This document shows positions 6,096 through 12,766 of a stretch of DNA of 13,370 nucleotides, piece by piece; the stretch's first letter is position 1, and the number at the start of each line of letters is the position of its first letter. A model generated the notes under the pieces. That model worked only from the letters and a program-made list of their open reading frames with translations, was not told where the DNA came from and did not search any database. Source of the stretch: Methanobacteriota archaeon (GTDB taxonomy: Archaea; Thermoplasmatota; Thermoplasmata; RBG-16-68-12); NCBI GenBank assembly GCA_005878415.1, contig VBMM01000076.1:1-13370 (forward strand). The letters are read 5' to 3'. Position numbers and translations under genes: made by a program.

Positions 6096-6134
6096 GCTAA
6101 GGGTAGGTCTCCCTTCCTTTTTAGCGCAACTGAC
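6096..6134. repeat. Imperfect direct repeat, right copy
   Basis: This is the partner of the repeat at 5187-5222, sharing the exact 14-mer at 6109-6122. On the minus strand the copy contains CTAAAAAG (6117-6124), well placed as the TATA-like box of the 84-aa ORF. Confidence 0.5.
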
Positions 6135-6226
6135 TGATGCGAGCGTCACAGCCTCTCCGCGATGATGCGTCGCTCGTCCCACTTTCGAACCCGAGAATGA
6201 ACCGCGCCACTGCGAGGAGCGCTGAA

Positions 6227-6883
6227 TCAATCCAGATATCCGTGACCGCCGGATTCGGCCACGATGTCTTGAATGACCGCGACGTCTGCTGGGTACATGG
6301 AAAAGAACACCACGTAGAACCGTGCCGTGAAGGTGTACGCGCCCCCAGTCATGTTGTCCTGCCTCACCACCGATTCTAGGTAGGGCGAGGCGGCCGTCGT
6401 CACCTTCACCGGAAGGAGAGGACACGCCATATTCCGAAAGTACTCCGGGTTCAACGGATCGGACGCGAGGAACGCGAACACCCGGTAGTTCGACGACCAG
6501 GCCCCCTGGATTCGCATCCACGTCCCCGAAACCCTAAATTGGTACGCGGTCCACGAGTACGCGGCGGCCGGAGCGTACCCCGTCTCGTTCCCTTGCGATG
6601 GGTCGAACGGACAGAGGGGCAGCGGGGCGACGAACGTCTTCGAAAGGCGGAAGGCCGTTCCGGCACGAAGCGGCAAGGAGGGCGTGGTGTCGTAAAAGAA
6701 GGCGAAGTAAATCGCGAGGAGGACGATCGCCGCAAGAATCCCCGCGATGATTCGCCGGGTCCGACGATCGCCCCAAGCCAGGAGTCGGCGTGGGCGCTTC
6801 CGGCCGCCGGATGGGGAACTCGGGGGGACGTTTCCTTCCACGATTCGCTTGGAAACGCACGGAATCGCTAGTATCTTTCGCAT
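6227..6883 (-). CDS. Exported single-anchor membrane protein (unknown)
   Basis: This 218-residue protein is not recognised. An Arg/Lys-rich cytosolic segment (1-44) leads into one transmembrane helix at about 45-63 (IIAGILAAIVLLAIYFAFF). A roughly 150-residue outer domain follows that looks beta-rich, with repeated aromatic strands such as YQFRVSGTWMRIQGAW and YTFTARFYVVFF. Two cysteines in the outer domain (91 and 154) could form a disulfide, and two N-glycosylation sequons (99 and 177) are on the same side, which supports N-in/C-out topology. The start is ATG 6883, 27 bp from a CTTAAG element shared with the divergent SRP54 gene, so the mRNA is probably leaderless. The jelly-roll-like look of the outer domain suggests binding rather than catalysis; no active-site motif is visible. 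Confidence 0.7.
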   Translation of the reverse strand: MRKILAIPCVSKRIVEGNVPPSSPSGGRKRPRRLLAWGDRRTRRIIAGILAAIVLLAIYFAFFYDTTPSLPLRAGTAFRLSKTFVAPLPLCPFDPSQGNETGYAPAAAYSWTAYQFRVSGTWMRIQGAWSSNYRVFAFLASDPLNPEYFRNMACPLLPVKVTTAASPYLESVVRQDNMTGGAYTFTARFYVVFFSMYPADVAVIQDIVAESGGHGYLD

Positions 6884-6906
6884 TGTTGACGGGGCTCGCG
6901 GGAGCG

Positions 6907-6915
6907 AAGCTTAAG
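6907..6915. promoter_or_regulatory. Shared divergent TATA-like element (SRP54 / 6883 gene)
   Basis: AAGCTTAAG contains two overlapping palindromes, AAGCTT and CTTAAG, so it reads as a TATA-like box on both strands. It is about 31 bp before the SRP54 ATG (6943) and about 28 bp before the minus-strand ATG (6883), a suitable spacing for near-leaderless transcripts in both directions. No other AT-rich box lies in the 59-bp intergenic region. Confidence 0.5.
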
Positions 6916-6942
6916 ACCCCCCGAGCGACTTGGCGGTCCGAC

Positions 6943-8192
6943 ATGGTCCTCGAGAAGCTCGGCGACTCCCTGCGTGCGGCGCTCCGCAAGATCGCCGGAG
7001 CGAGCTACATCGACGAGGCCCTCATCAAGGAGATCGTCCGGGACATCCAGCGGGCGCTCATCCAAGCGGACGTGAACGTCCAGCTCTCCCTGTCGATCAC
7101 CCGGGAACTCCATCGGCGGGCGCTCGATGAGACGCCTCCGCCGGGCATGAGCCCCCGCGAGCACACGGCCAAGGCAAGACGACCACCGCGGGGAAGCTCG
7201 CGAAGTACTTCCAGAAGAAGGGGCTGTCCGTCGGCCTCGTCGCTGCGGACGTGCACCGACCCGCCGCGTACGACCAGCTCAAGCAGCTCGCGGCGCAGAT
7301 CAACGCGGGCTTCTACGGCGACCCGGCCGCGAAAGACGCGGTCAAGATCGCCAAGGCCGGCGTCAAGGCGCTCGAGGGCATCGACGTGATCATCGTCGAC
7401 TCGTCCGGGCGGCACGCGCTCGAGCCGGACCTGATCAAGGAGATCGAGTCGGTGGGCAAGGCCGTCCAGGCGGACGAACGGCTCCTCGTCCTCGATGCGA
7501 CCGTCGGCCAGCAGGCCGGACCGCAGGCGAAGGCGTTCCACGAGGCCGTCGCGATCACGGGCGTCATCGTGACCAAACTCGATGGGACCGCAAAGGGCGG
7601 CGGCGCGCTCTCCGCCGTCGCGGAGGTGAAGGCGCCCATCGTCTTCATCGGGGTCGGGGAGAAGATCGACGACCTCGAGAAGTTCGAGCCCCCTCGGTTC
7701 ATCTCCCGCCTCCTGGGGATGGGGGACCTCGAGACGCTCCTCGAGCACGCGCAGGAGGCGATCGATGCGCAGAAGGCCGAGGCGCTGACGAAGAAGATCA
7801 TGGCGGGCAAGTTCACGCTCCACGAGATGTACGAACAGATCGAGATGCTCACGGACATGGGCCCGATGCGGAAGCTCGCCTCCCTGATCCCCGGGGTCGC
7901 GGGCAAGATGAAGGACTCGGACATGGAGTCGACCCAGGCCCGTCTCCGCCGGTTCAAGATCATCATGGACTCGATGACGGACGCGGAGATGACGGATCCG
8001 AAGAAGGTGAAGTCGTCTCGCGTACAGCGTATCGCGCGAGGAGCCGGCGTCTCGCCGCGGGAGGTGAAGGAGCTCCTGCGGAACTACGAGACGTCTCGCA
8101 AGGCGATCAAGGGCTTCGCGGGGAACCGCAAGATGCGGAAGCAGCTGATGGCGCAACTCGAGGCGTCGGGCGTGGACATGGGCGAGGAGTAA
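6943..8192 (+). CDS. srp54: Signal recognition particle 54 kDa protein, broken by internal deletion/frameshift
   Basis: SRP54 is the GTPase that binds signal sequences and SRP RNA and docks with FtsY. The N domain (residues 1-77, from ATG 6943) is normal, including IQRALIQADVNV and PREHTAK. Right after HTAK the reading shifts frame at about 7173 and continues as GKTTTAGKLAKYFQKKG. Family proteins have about 35 more residues between these points, including the first half of the P-loop. The rest is typical: AADVHRPAAYDQLKQL, DSSGRH at G3, GQQAG, TKLDG at G4, ISRLLGMGDLE, and an M domain with the RNA-binding SRVQRIARGAG. The span of 1,250 bp is not a multiple of three, fitting loss of 3k+1 bases, about 103-106. 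The gene is single-copy and essential in archaea, so an assembly or sequencing error is as likely as a real mutation. Confidence 0.9.
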
Positions 8193-8212
8193 TCGGGCCG
8201 GCGGTTTCGACA

Positions 8213-8222
8213 CCTTAATGAG
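8213..8222 (+). promoter_or_regulatory. TATA-like box of the phosphate operon
   Basis: CCTTAATGAG is centred about 44 bp before the TTG at 8261. The predicted transcript start, near 8242, coincides with the base of the inverted repeat at 8243-8256. Confidence 0.45.
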
Positions 8223-8242
8223 GATTCCAGAACTACCGCGGG

Positions 8243-8256
8243 CCACCCGGGGGTGG
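8243..8256 (+). promoter_or_regulatory. Inverted repeat over the ribosome-binding site of the DUF47 gene
   Basis: CCACCC (8243-8248) and GGGTGG (8251-8256) form a perfect inverted repeat; with a realistic loop the stem is CCACC/GGTGG around CGGG. The 3' arm contains the GGTGG that is the best Shine-Dalgarno match, 4 nt before TTG 8261. Folding of the leader would hide it. Function is inferred. Confidence 0.45.
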
Positions 8257-8260
8257 AGCG

Positions 8261-8890
8261 TTGGGCTTGAAAGAGTGGATCATTCCGCAGGAACGTCGGT
8301 TCTTCGATCTCCTCGAAGGGGTCGCGTCCACCGTGAACGACGGAGCGGTCGCGCTGCTGGACATGGTCCGGCATTTCCAGAATGTCCCTGCGAAGCGACG
8401 TTCGATCAAGGACATCGAGCATCGCGGCGACGACCTCACGCACGACGTCTTCGAGGCCCTGAACCGGACCTTCATCACGCCCATCGACCGCGAGGACATC
8501 CAGTCCCTCGCGAGTTCGCTGGACAACATCCTCGACATGATCGATGCGGCCGCGAACCGGCTGTATCTGTACGAGGTCGAGCAACCGACCGAAGCGATGA
8601 TCGAGCTCGCCGACGTGATCGCGCAGTCCACGCTGCTCCTGAAGAAGGCCGTCGGCATGATCCGCGACATGAAACAGGGGGACGAGGTCGAGCGGATCGC
8701 CGTCGAGGTCCATCACCTCGAGAACGTCGCGGACGACCTCATGAACAACTCCATCGCCGCGCTGTTCAAGGACCCCGACCCGATTCGAATCATCAAACTG
8801 AAGGAGATCACGGAACGGCTCGAGCAGGCAACGGACTACTGCGAAGATGTCGCGAACGTCCTGAGCGACATCGTGGCGAAGAACCAGTGA
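8261..8890 (+). CDS. DUF47/PhoU-like phosphate transport regulator
   Basis: This 209-residue all-helical soluble protein belongs to the DUF47 family (TIGR00153-like), usually encoded beside PiT permeases and thought to control or assist them. Family signatures are visible: the metal-ligand-like acidic helix IEHRGDDLTHDVF (52-64), FITPIDREDIQSLA (71-84), HHLENVADDLMN (151-162) and TDYCEDVANVL (191-201). The last two correspond to the E-x-x-x-D pattern of PhoU proteins, which bind metal clusters. The start is TTG at 8261, with GGTGG just upstream; TTG 8267 is an alternative two codons in. The permease gene begins 34 bp after the stop on the same strand, so the two form an operon. The family length is normal. 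Confidence 0.88.
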   Translation: MGLKEWIIPQERRFFDLLEGVASTVNDGAVALLDMVRHFQNVPAKRRSIKDIEHRGDDLTHDVFEALNRTFITPIDREDIQSLASSLDNILDMIDAAANRLYLYEVEQPTEAMIELADVIAQSTLLLKKAVGMIRDMKQGDEVERIAVEVHHLENVADDLMNNSIAALFKDPDPIRIIKLKEITERLEQATDYCEDVANVLSDIVAKNQ

Positions 8891-8894
8891 GAGG

Positions 8895-8917
8895 TCCGGG
8901 ACACGTTCGATCCCGGA
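8895..8917 (+). promoter_or_regulatory. Intergenic stem-loop before the PiT gene
   Basis: TCCGGGA (8895-8901) and TCCCGGA (8911-8917) are perfect inverted arms of 7 bp around a 9-nt loop. The 3' arm overlaps the GGAAGAG that precedes ATG 8925. It could modulate translation of the permease or mark an mRNA processing site. It is not followed by a T-run, so it is unlikely to be a terminator. Confidence 0.5.
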
Positions 8918-8924
8918 AGAGACG

Positions 8925-10166
8925 ATGGTGTCCCTCGAGATCATCCTGATTGCGATCCTCGTGGTCTTCTCCTTCGACTTCTTCAATGGATTCCACGACG
9001 CGGCGAACGCGATCGCGACCATCGTCGCGACGAAGGTCCTCACGCCCACGAAGGCGGTCGCGATGGCGGCGGTCGGGAACTTCGTGGGGATGGTCTTCAT
9101 CACGAACGCCATTGCGGAGACGATCGGCCGGGGCATCATCGACACGAGCGTCCTCGGGATGAACGCGCTCCCGCTCAGCGAGGCGCAGTTCCTTCATTCG
9201 ATCGCGATCATCATGGGTGGCGTGCTCGGTGCGATCGTGTGGGACCTGGTCACCTGGCTCTGGGGGCTCCCGACGTCCAGCAGCCACGCCCTGATCGGGG
9301 GCCTCGTTGGCGCCACGCTCTTGGCGGCCGGCCCGGGCGCCGTCATCCTGCCGAGCGAGGGGAACATGGTGCTCTTCCTCGTCTGGTCGGGCATCGCGTT
9401 CGGCGTTGGCGTGGGCGCTCTTTTCCTCGTCGGCGTCATCCGGAAGGATCGGCCTTCGATCGGGGCCCTCCTACTGGCCGGACTCATCGCCGGCCTCCTG
9501 CCGTCCATCGTCCTGGGACGGATCCTCCTCAAAGGCCTCGTGCAGATCGTCGTGTACATGGTGGCCGCTCCGCTCGTCGGGCTCCTGTTTGCCTTCGGGC
9601 TCGCCCTCCTCGTGATCCGCGTGTTCCGAAGGTCGACCCCGTCGCGGGTGAATCACGAGTTCAAGCGATTGCAGCTCGTCTCGAGCTTCTTCTACAGCGT
9701 GACGCACGGCACGAACGACGCGCAGAAAGGGATGGGCATCATCACGCTCATCCTCTTCGTGGCCGCAATCGGGCCGCCGTGGGGGCCGTCGGCGGGGGAG
9801 TTCCATGTCCCTTTCTGGGTGATCCTCGGCGCGCACGCCTCGATTTCGTTGGGCACGTTCTTCGGGGGATGGCGGATCGTTCGGACGATGTCGCAGCGCG
9901 TCACAGCCCTCCGGCCGTGGCAAGGCTTCTCCGCGGAGACCGGCGGCGGCATCGCGCTCGCGAGCACCGCACTCGCCGGCATCCCGGTAAGCACGACGCA
10001 TGTGATCGCGTCGGCGATCATGGGTGTCGGGGCGACGAAGCGTCTCTCCGCGGTGCGATGGGGCGTCGCCCGCCGCATCGTGTGGGCGTGGATCATCACA
10101 ATCCCGGCGTCGGCGGCCGTCGGGATGGCCGCCTACGCCGCGCTCAGACTCGCGTTCGGCGTGTGA
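8925..10166 (+). CDS. pit: PiT-family inorganic phosphate permease
   Basis: This 413-residue polytopic membrane protein moves inorganic phosphate into the cell with a cation (H+ or Na+). The inverted-repeat PiT signatures are clear. The first is GFHDAANAIA (22-31), the second HGTNDAQKGMGI (261-272). Each is followed later by a PTSSSHALIGG (116-126) or PVSTTHVIASAIMGVG (354-369) motif that lines the substrate site. About ten hydrophobic helices are visible, with a short hydrophilic loop at about 234-250 between the two halves. ATG 8925 sits just after the 8895-8917 stem-loop. The gene is 34 bp behind the DUF47 gene, the classic pairing. It is low-affinity-type by family; the coupling ion cannot be read from sequence. 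Confidence 0.93.
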   Translation: MVSLEIILIAILVVFSFDFFNGFHDAANAIATIVATKVLTPTKAVAMAAVGNFVGMVFITNAIAETIGRGIIDTSVLGMNALPLSEAQFLHSIAIIMGGVLGAIVWDLVTWLWGLPTSSSHALIGGLVGATLLAAGPGAVILPSEGNMVLFLVWSGIAFGVGVGALFLVGVIRKDRPSIGALLLAGLIAGLLPSIVLGRILLKGLVQIVVYMVAAPLVGLLFAFGLALLVIRVFRRSTPSRVNHEFKRLQLVSSFFYSVTHGTNDAQKGMGIITLILFVAAIGPPWGPSAGEFHVPFWVILGAHASISLGTFFGGWRIVRTMSQRVTALRPWQGFSAETGGGIALASTALAGIPVSTTHVIASAIMGVGATKRLSAVRWGVARRIVWAWIITIPASAAVGMAAYAALRLAFGV

Positions 10167-10263
10167 CCGTCGCCGTCCACCAGCCCTGCGAGATACGCGA
10201 AAATCTCTCCTCGTAGCATGTCACGGGGAGATCGCAAGCGACGAAGCAATTATCGACTACATG

Positions 10264-10283
10264 TCGCGTGAATTCCGGCGACC
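10264..10283. repeat. Small inverted repeat between convergent pit and pcna
   Basis: GTCGC and GCGAC flank a 10-nt loop in the 154-bp gap between the convergent genes (10167-10320). The rest of the gap shows no T-run, gene or RNA signature. A bidirectional terminator is possible but weakly supported. Confidence 0.25.
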
Positions 10284-10320
10284 ATCGACAAGCCCTGCAC
10301 TCCGGGGCAGCGCAGCACCA

Positions 10321-11073
10321 TCAATCCGATTCGATTCTCGGAGCGAGGAGAAATTTTACGTCGCCTTTGCCGCCCGCGATCTTGAACTCCATCTTCACGG
10401 GATAGTCGGAGCCCAGGAACAGCGAGACATTGGGCGCGGAGCTGATCGCTTTCACCATGTTCGAGAAGTAGTCGAGGGGGAACAGGGAGCGCACCGCCTC
10501 CTTCGTCTGAATCTCCTCGAGCAGGTCCTTCGGGACCATATGCGAGACGTTGTCCGTGTCGCCCTCCGACACGATCTCGAATCCCTCCGGCGAGGCCTTG
10601 AGCGCGATGTGGTCGCTGATGCTCTCCGATGCGCGGATCGCCTGGCGCAGCTCGTCGGTCCGCACGACGACCTTCGCGGGGAGGTTGAGGCTCGGCACCT
10701 TCGGGTCGCTCATGCCCGCCGTGTCGACCAGCGCCATCCGCCGGGTCGTGTTGCCGACCGTCACGACGAGCCGGTTCTTGTCCTCGTCGTGGCTCAGGGA
10801 GATCGTCTCCCCGGCCTTCGCTAGACGGAGGATCTCCTTCATCTTGTCCATGTCGATCCCCAGCTCGCCTTCGTCCGCCTTGAAGGACTCGAAGGCCCCC
10901 CGGTCCAAGGACAGGTCGACCATCGCGACGTGCGCGGGGTCGACGGCCTTGACGACGACGGAGTCCTTGCCGACGTTGAATTTCGCTTCATCGACGAGCG
11001 TCGATACCACGTCGACCACCTCCTTGAGGATGTCTGCCTTGACCTTCGCCTCGAACAATTCCCGCTCCCCCAT
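10321..11073 (-). CDS. pcn: DNA polymerase sliding clamp (PCNA)
   Basis: This 250-residue protein is the archaeal homotrimeric clamp that encircles DNA and tethers polymerases, FEN1, ligase and other partners. Features include the N-terminal FEAKVKADILKEVVDVVSTL helix, DPAHVAMVDLSL (45-56), LGIDMDKMKEIL (71-82), the interdomain connecting loop near 118-133 (TAGMSDPKVPSLNLPA), which receives PIP-box partners, the second-domain PLDYFSNMVKAI and the C-terminal LLAPRIESD. Length and two-domain layout are standard. The start is ATG 11073, about 32 bp from its own TATTAT-rich box, so it is probably near-leaderless. TFS lies just upstream on the same strand but the separate promoter suggests independent control. 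Converges with pit. Confidence 0.93.
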   Translation of the reverse strand: MGERELFEAKVKADILKEVVDVVSTLVDEAKFNVGKDSVVVKAVDPAHVAMVDLSLDRGAFESFKADEGELGIDMDKMKEILRLAKAGETISLSHDEDKNRLVVTVGNTTRRMALVDTAGMSDPKVPSLNLPAKVVVRTDELRQAIRASESISDHIALKASPEGFEIVSEGDTDNVSHMVPKDLLEEIQTKEAVRSLFPLDYFSNMVKAISSAPNVSLFLGSDYPVKMEFKIAGGKGDVKFLLAPRIESD

Positions 11074-11100
11074 GAATTTCGGTCCGCAATCCTATGGACG

Positions 11101-11110
11101 ATAATAAAGG
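11101..11110 (-). promoter_or_regulatory. TATA-like box of pcna
   Basis: The minus strand reads CCTTTATTAT, centred about 32 bp before ATG 11073, in the 52-bp gap after TFS. The predicted transcript start is near 11080. Confidence 0.55.
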
Positions 11111-11125
11111 TTCCCGGGACTTCGC

Positions 11126-11440
11126 TCAGTATTCCCGCCAGGTGTGGCCGCACTTCACGCACCGATAGATCCGGGTCGTCGGCTCGTCCGCGGCGCGGGT
11201 CTGCCGCATCACCCAGAATGCCTCGTAGTGGCCGCACTTCGGGCACTCGACGCGGGTCTTCGGGAGCGTCTCCGTGATCTCGTCGAGGACGAGCGTCTCC
11301 GCGGGCTTCTCCTTCCCCGCCCGCGCGACCTTCGTCACGGTCGCGTCCTTACCGGACAGGGACCGCTCGTAGCCGCACGAGTTGCAATGGACCTTCCCCT
11401 TCGTGGGAAACATGAGCGAGCTGCATTTCGGGCAGAACAT
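11126..11440 (-). CDS. tfs: Transcription factor S (TFIIS/RPB9-like, RNA cleavage factor)
   Basis: This 104-residue protein has two zinc ribbons. The N-terminal ribbon uses Cys3, Cys6, Cys20 and Cys23 (CPKC..CNSCGY). The C-terminal TFIIS-type ribbon uses Cys66, Cys69, Cys94 and Cys97 (CPKCGHYEAF..YRCVKCGHTW). Between the last two pairs lies the hairpin RAADEPTT, whose Asp85-Glu86 pair reaches into the RNA polymerase active site and activates transcript cleavage in backtracked complexes. Because the acidic pair is intact, this is the active cleavage-factor type rather than an inhibitory paralogue. ATG 11440 is about 35 bp from a TTTTTA box. The neighbouring membrane-protein gene ends 46 bp upstream and pcna starts 52 bp downstream, all on the minus strand. 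Confidence 0.93.
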   Translation of the reverse strand: MFCPKCSSLMFPTKGKVHCNSCGYERSLSGKDATVTKVARAGKEKPAETLVLDEITETLPKTRVECPKCGHYEAFWVMRQTRAADEPTTRIYRCVKCGHTWREY

Positions 11441-11470
11441 CGGGAGCGGGAACAGTCAGAGGACCGTGCG

Positions 11471-11480
11471 GTAAAAAGGT
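11471..11480 (-). promoter_or_regulatory. TATA-like box of tfs
   Basis: The minus strand reads ACCTTTTTAC, centred about 35 bp before ATG 11440. It may also act as an oligo-T terminator for the upstream membrane-protein gene, which ends at 11487. Confidence 0.5.
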
Positions 11481-11486
11481 TGTCGC

Positions 11487-12632
11487 TCAGAGCTTCGAGT
11501 GATCGTAATTCTTGAGGGCGCGCTCGACGAACCGCTGGATCGCGCGCTCCTCCGCCTGGCTGCGCAGCCGAGCGGGGCGGGTCTCCCGCTCCGGCGGCTC
11601 CTCGTCCTCGTCGTCCTCGGCCCTCGCCCGGGCCCCGTGGTGGCGGGCGCGCCGATCGTCGTCGTGGGCGCGACCGGATCGATGCATGCGCACCTCGACG
11701 ACCTCGCGGTCGTCGTCCTCGTCCTCTTCGTCATCGTCCGGGCGACGACGGAGGCGGGTCGCGTGACGGCCCTGCATGTCGAGCACTTCCGCGGGCAGGG
11801 ACCGATAGTCGTCGAGGCGGTCCGAGGGACCGCGATGGCGTCGCCGCCGGGCCTCCGGGACGACGATCGGGCGGGCGTGGCCATGGGCGTGTGCTCGGAC
11901 CGGGCGCCGAGACCGCACGATCTCCTCGTCGTCCTCGTACGACTCCTCTTCCTCGTCGACGTAGGGTCGCGCGCCGAGCAGAGGCTGGACGAAATTCACT
12001 CCGACCGAGGATCCGGACCCGGACCCGAAAGTCAGCTCCCGTCGCGTCTGCTCCGCGATCAAGCCGCCGATGTACGCGAAGATGATGACCATGAGGTATC
12101 CGTTCGTGCCCATGCCGAACGTCGTGGTCAGCGCCTGGACGAACCCCTGCATGTAGGCGACCATGAACTCCTTGTACGGCAGCAGAAACGGCAGGATGCT
12201 CGACACCGCGTCGCTCACGACTAGAGGGAGCGAAGCCACGAAGTCGATCTGCCGGGACGCGAAGTTGTGCGCATACGCCGCGTTCGCGACGTATATCGTG
12301 ATGACGGGCAGCAGGGCCGCCGTCACGCCCTTCATCGGCGAGCCGGAGCGGCGGCCGCCGACGAAGCCCGCGATCATCGGACCCGCAGGCTGGACCCACC
12401 ACAGCAGGAAGGAGAGGATGAGGATGATCCGGGAGGACGACCAGAAGGAGAACGGAGGCCCATCGCCGTGGAAACGGTTCGCCTCGCCGTCCACTTCGAT
12501 CCGGTAGACGCCCGGATGGCGGCTCTCACGCACCCCGCGCGACGTGCGCCGGCGGCGGGGCGGATCGCGTTCCTCCGGCTTCCGGTCCATCCGGAGCGGC
12601 CAGAGGAGCAAACGAAGGAGTCCCATGCCCAT
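11487..12632 (-). CDS. Multi-pass membrane protein with long acidic/basic cytosolic tail
   Basis: The protein is 381 residues from ATG 12632 (ATG 12626 is two codons on); no family is recognised with certainty. An Arg-rich N-terminus precedes four hydrophobic segments at about 68-93 (ending GPMIAGFVGGR), 101-120, 132-151 and 178-195. A Gly/Ser linker follows, then a tail of about 180 residues that alternates acidic runs (EEEESYEDDEE, DDDEEDEDDDRE, EDDEDEE) with Arg/His-rich stretches (HAHGHAR, RARHH). The last 20 residues (QAEERAIQRFVERALKNYDH) look helical. The frame is open to 12770, but a TATA-like box at 12688-12700 and a stem-loop at 12639-12659 lie in that extension, so the shorter start is chosen. 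The GC-rich tail makes antisense frames look open; they are shadows. The role is unknown. Confidence 0.7.
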   Translation of the reverse strand: MGMGLLRLLLWPLRMDRKPEERDPPRRRRTSRGVRESRHPGVYRIEVDGEANRFHGDGPPFSFWSSSRIILILSFLLWWVQPAGPMIAGFVGGRRSGSPMKGVTAALLPVITIYVANAAYAHNFASRQIDFVASLPLVVSDAVSSILPFLLPYKEFMVAYMQGFVQALTTTFGMGTNGYLMVIIFAYIGGLIAEQTRRELTFGSGSGSSVGVNFVQPLLGARPYVDEEEESYEDDEEIVRSRRPVRAHAHGHARPIVVPEARRRRHRGPSDRLDDYRSLPAEVLDMQGRHATRLRRRPDDDEEDEDDDREVVEVRMHRSGRAHDDDRRARHHGARARAEDDEDEEPPERETRPARLRSQAEERAIQRFVERALKNYDHSKL

Positions 12633-12638
12633 CCCAGC

Positions 12639-12659
12639 AAGGTCCGCGGGTCGGACCTT
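12639..12659 (-). promoter_or_regulatory. Leader stem-loop of the membrane-protein gene
   Basis: AAGGTCCG and CGGACCTT are perfect inverted arms of 8 bp around a 5-nt loop. The structure lies between the predicted transcript start (near 12668) and ATG 12632, ending 6 nt before the start codon. A role in translation control or mRNA stability is inferred. It could instead terminate the cupin transcript, though a promoter lies between. Confidence 0.55.
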
Positions 12660-12687
12660 TGTCTGACGTGTTTCAACGGCCGCGAGC

Positions 12688-12700
12688 GTATTAATAGATT
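12688..12700 (-). promoter_or_regulatory. TATA-like box of the membrane-protein gene
   Basis: The minus strand reads AATCTATTAATAC, the most AT-rich block of the region, centred about 62 bp before ATG 12632. The predicted leader is about 36 nt and contains the stem-loop. Confidence 0.55.
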
Positions 12701-12766
12701 TGGTCGCGAGGCCGATTTGACAAACCCCGAATCGATGCACACGCGTTTCCCGAGCAGTCCCGCGAC

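Noticed and set aside
6170..6200. Second TTCGAA stretch with nearby GATGATG and CTGA, possible tRNA or C/D-box RNA
   Set aside because: No T-stem pairs, and the box order and spacing do not fit a C/D sRNA.
7005..8246. Minus-strand 413-codon frame opposite SRP54
   Set aside because: The plus strand encodes unmistakable SRP54 motifs; the antisense product is low-complexity.
8084..9145. Minus-strand 353-codon frame opposite DUF47/PiT
   Set aside because: It is a shadow of two recognised plus-strand genes, with no domain of its own.
10167..10320. Gap between pit and pcna as a possible RNA gene
   Set aside because: Only a weak 5-bp inverted repeat is visible; there is no conserved RNA motif or promoter.
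11499..12224. Plus-strand 241-codon frame
   Set aside because: It is antisense to the charged tail of the membrane protein; its openness follows from GC-rich Asp/Glu/Arg codons on the other strand.
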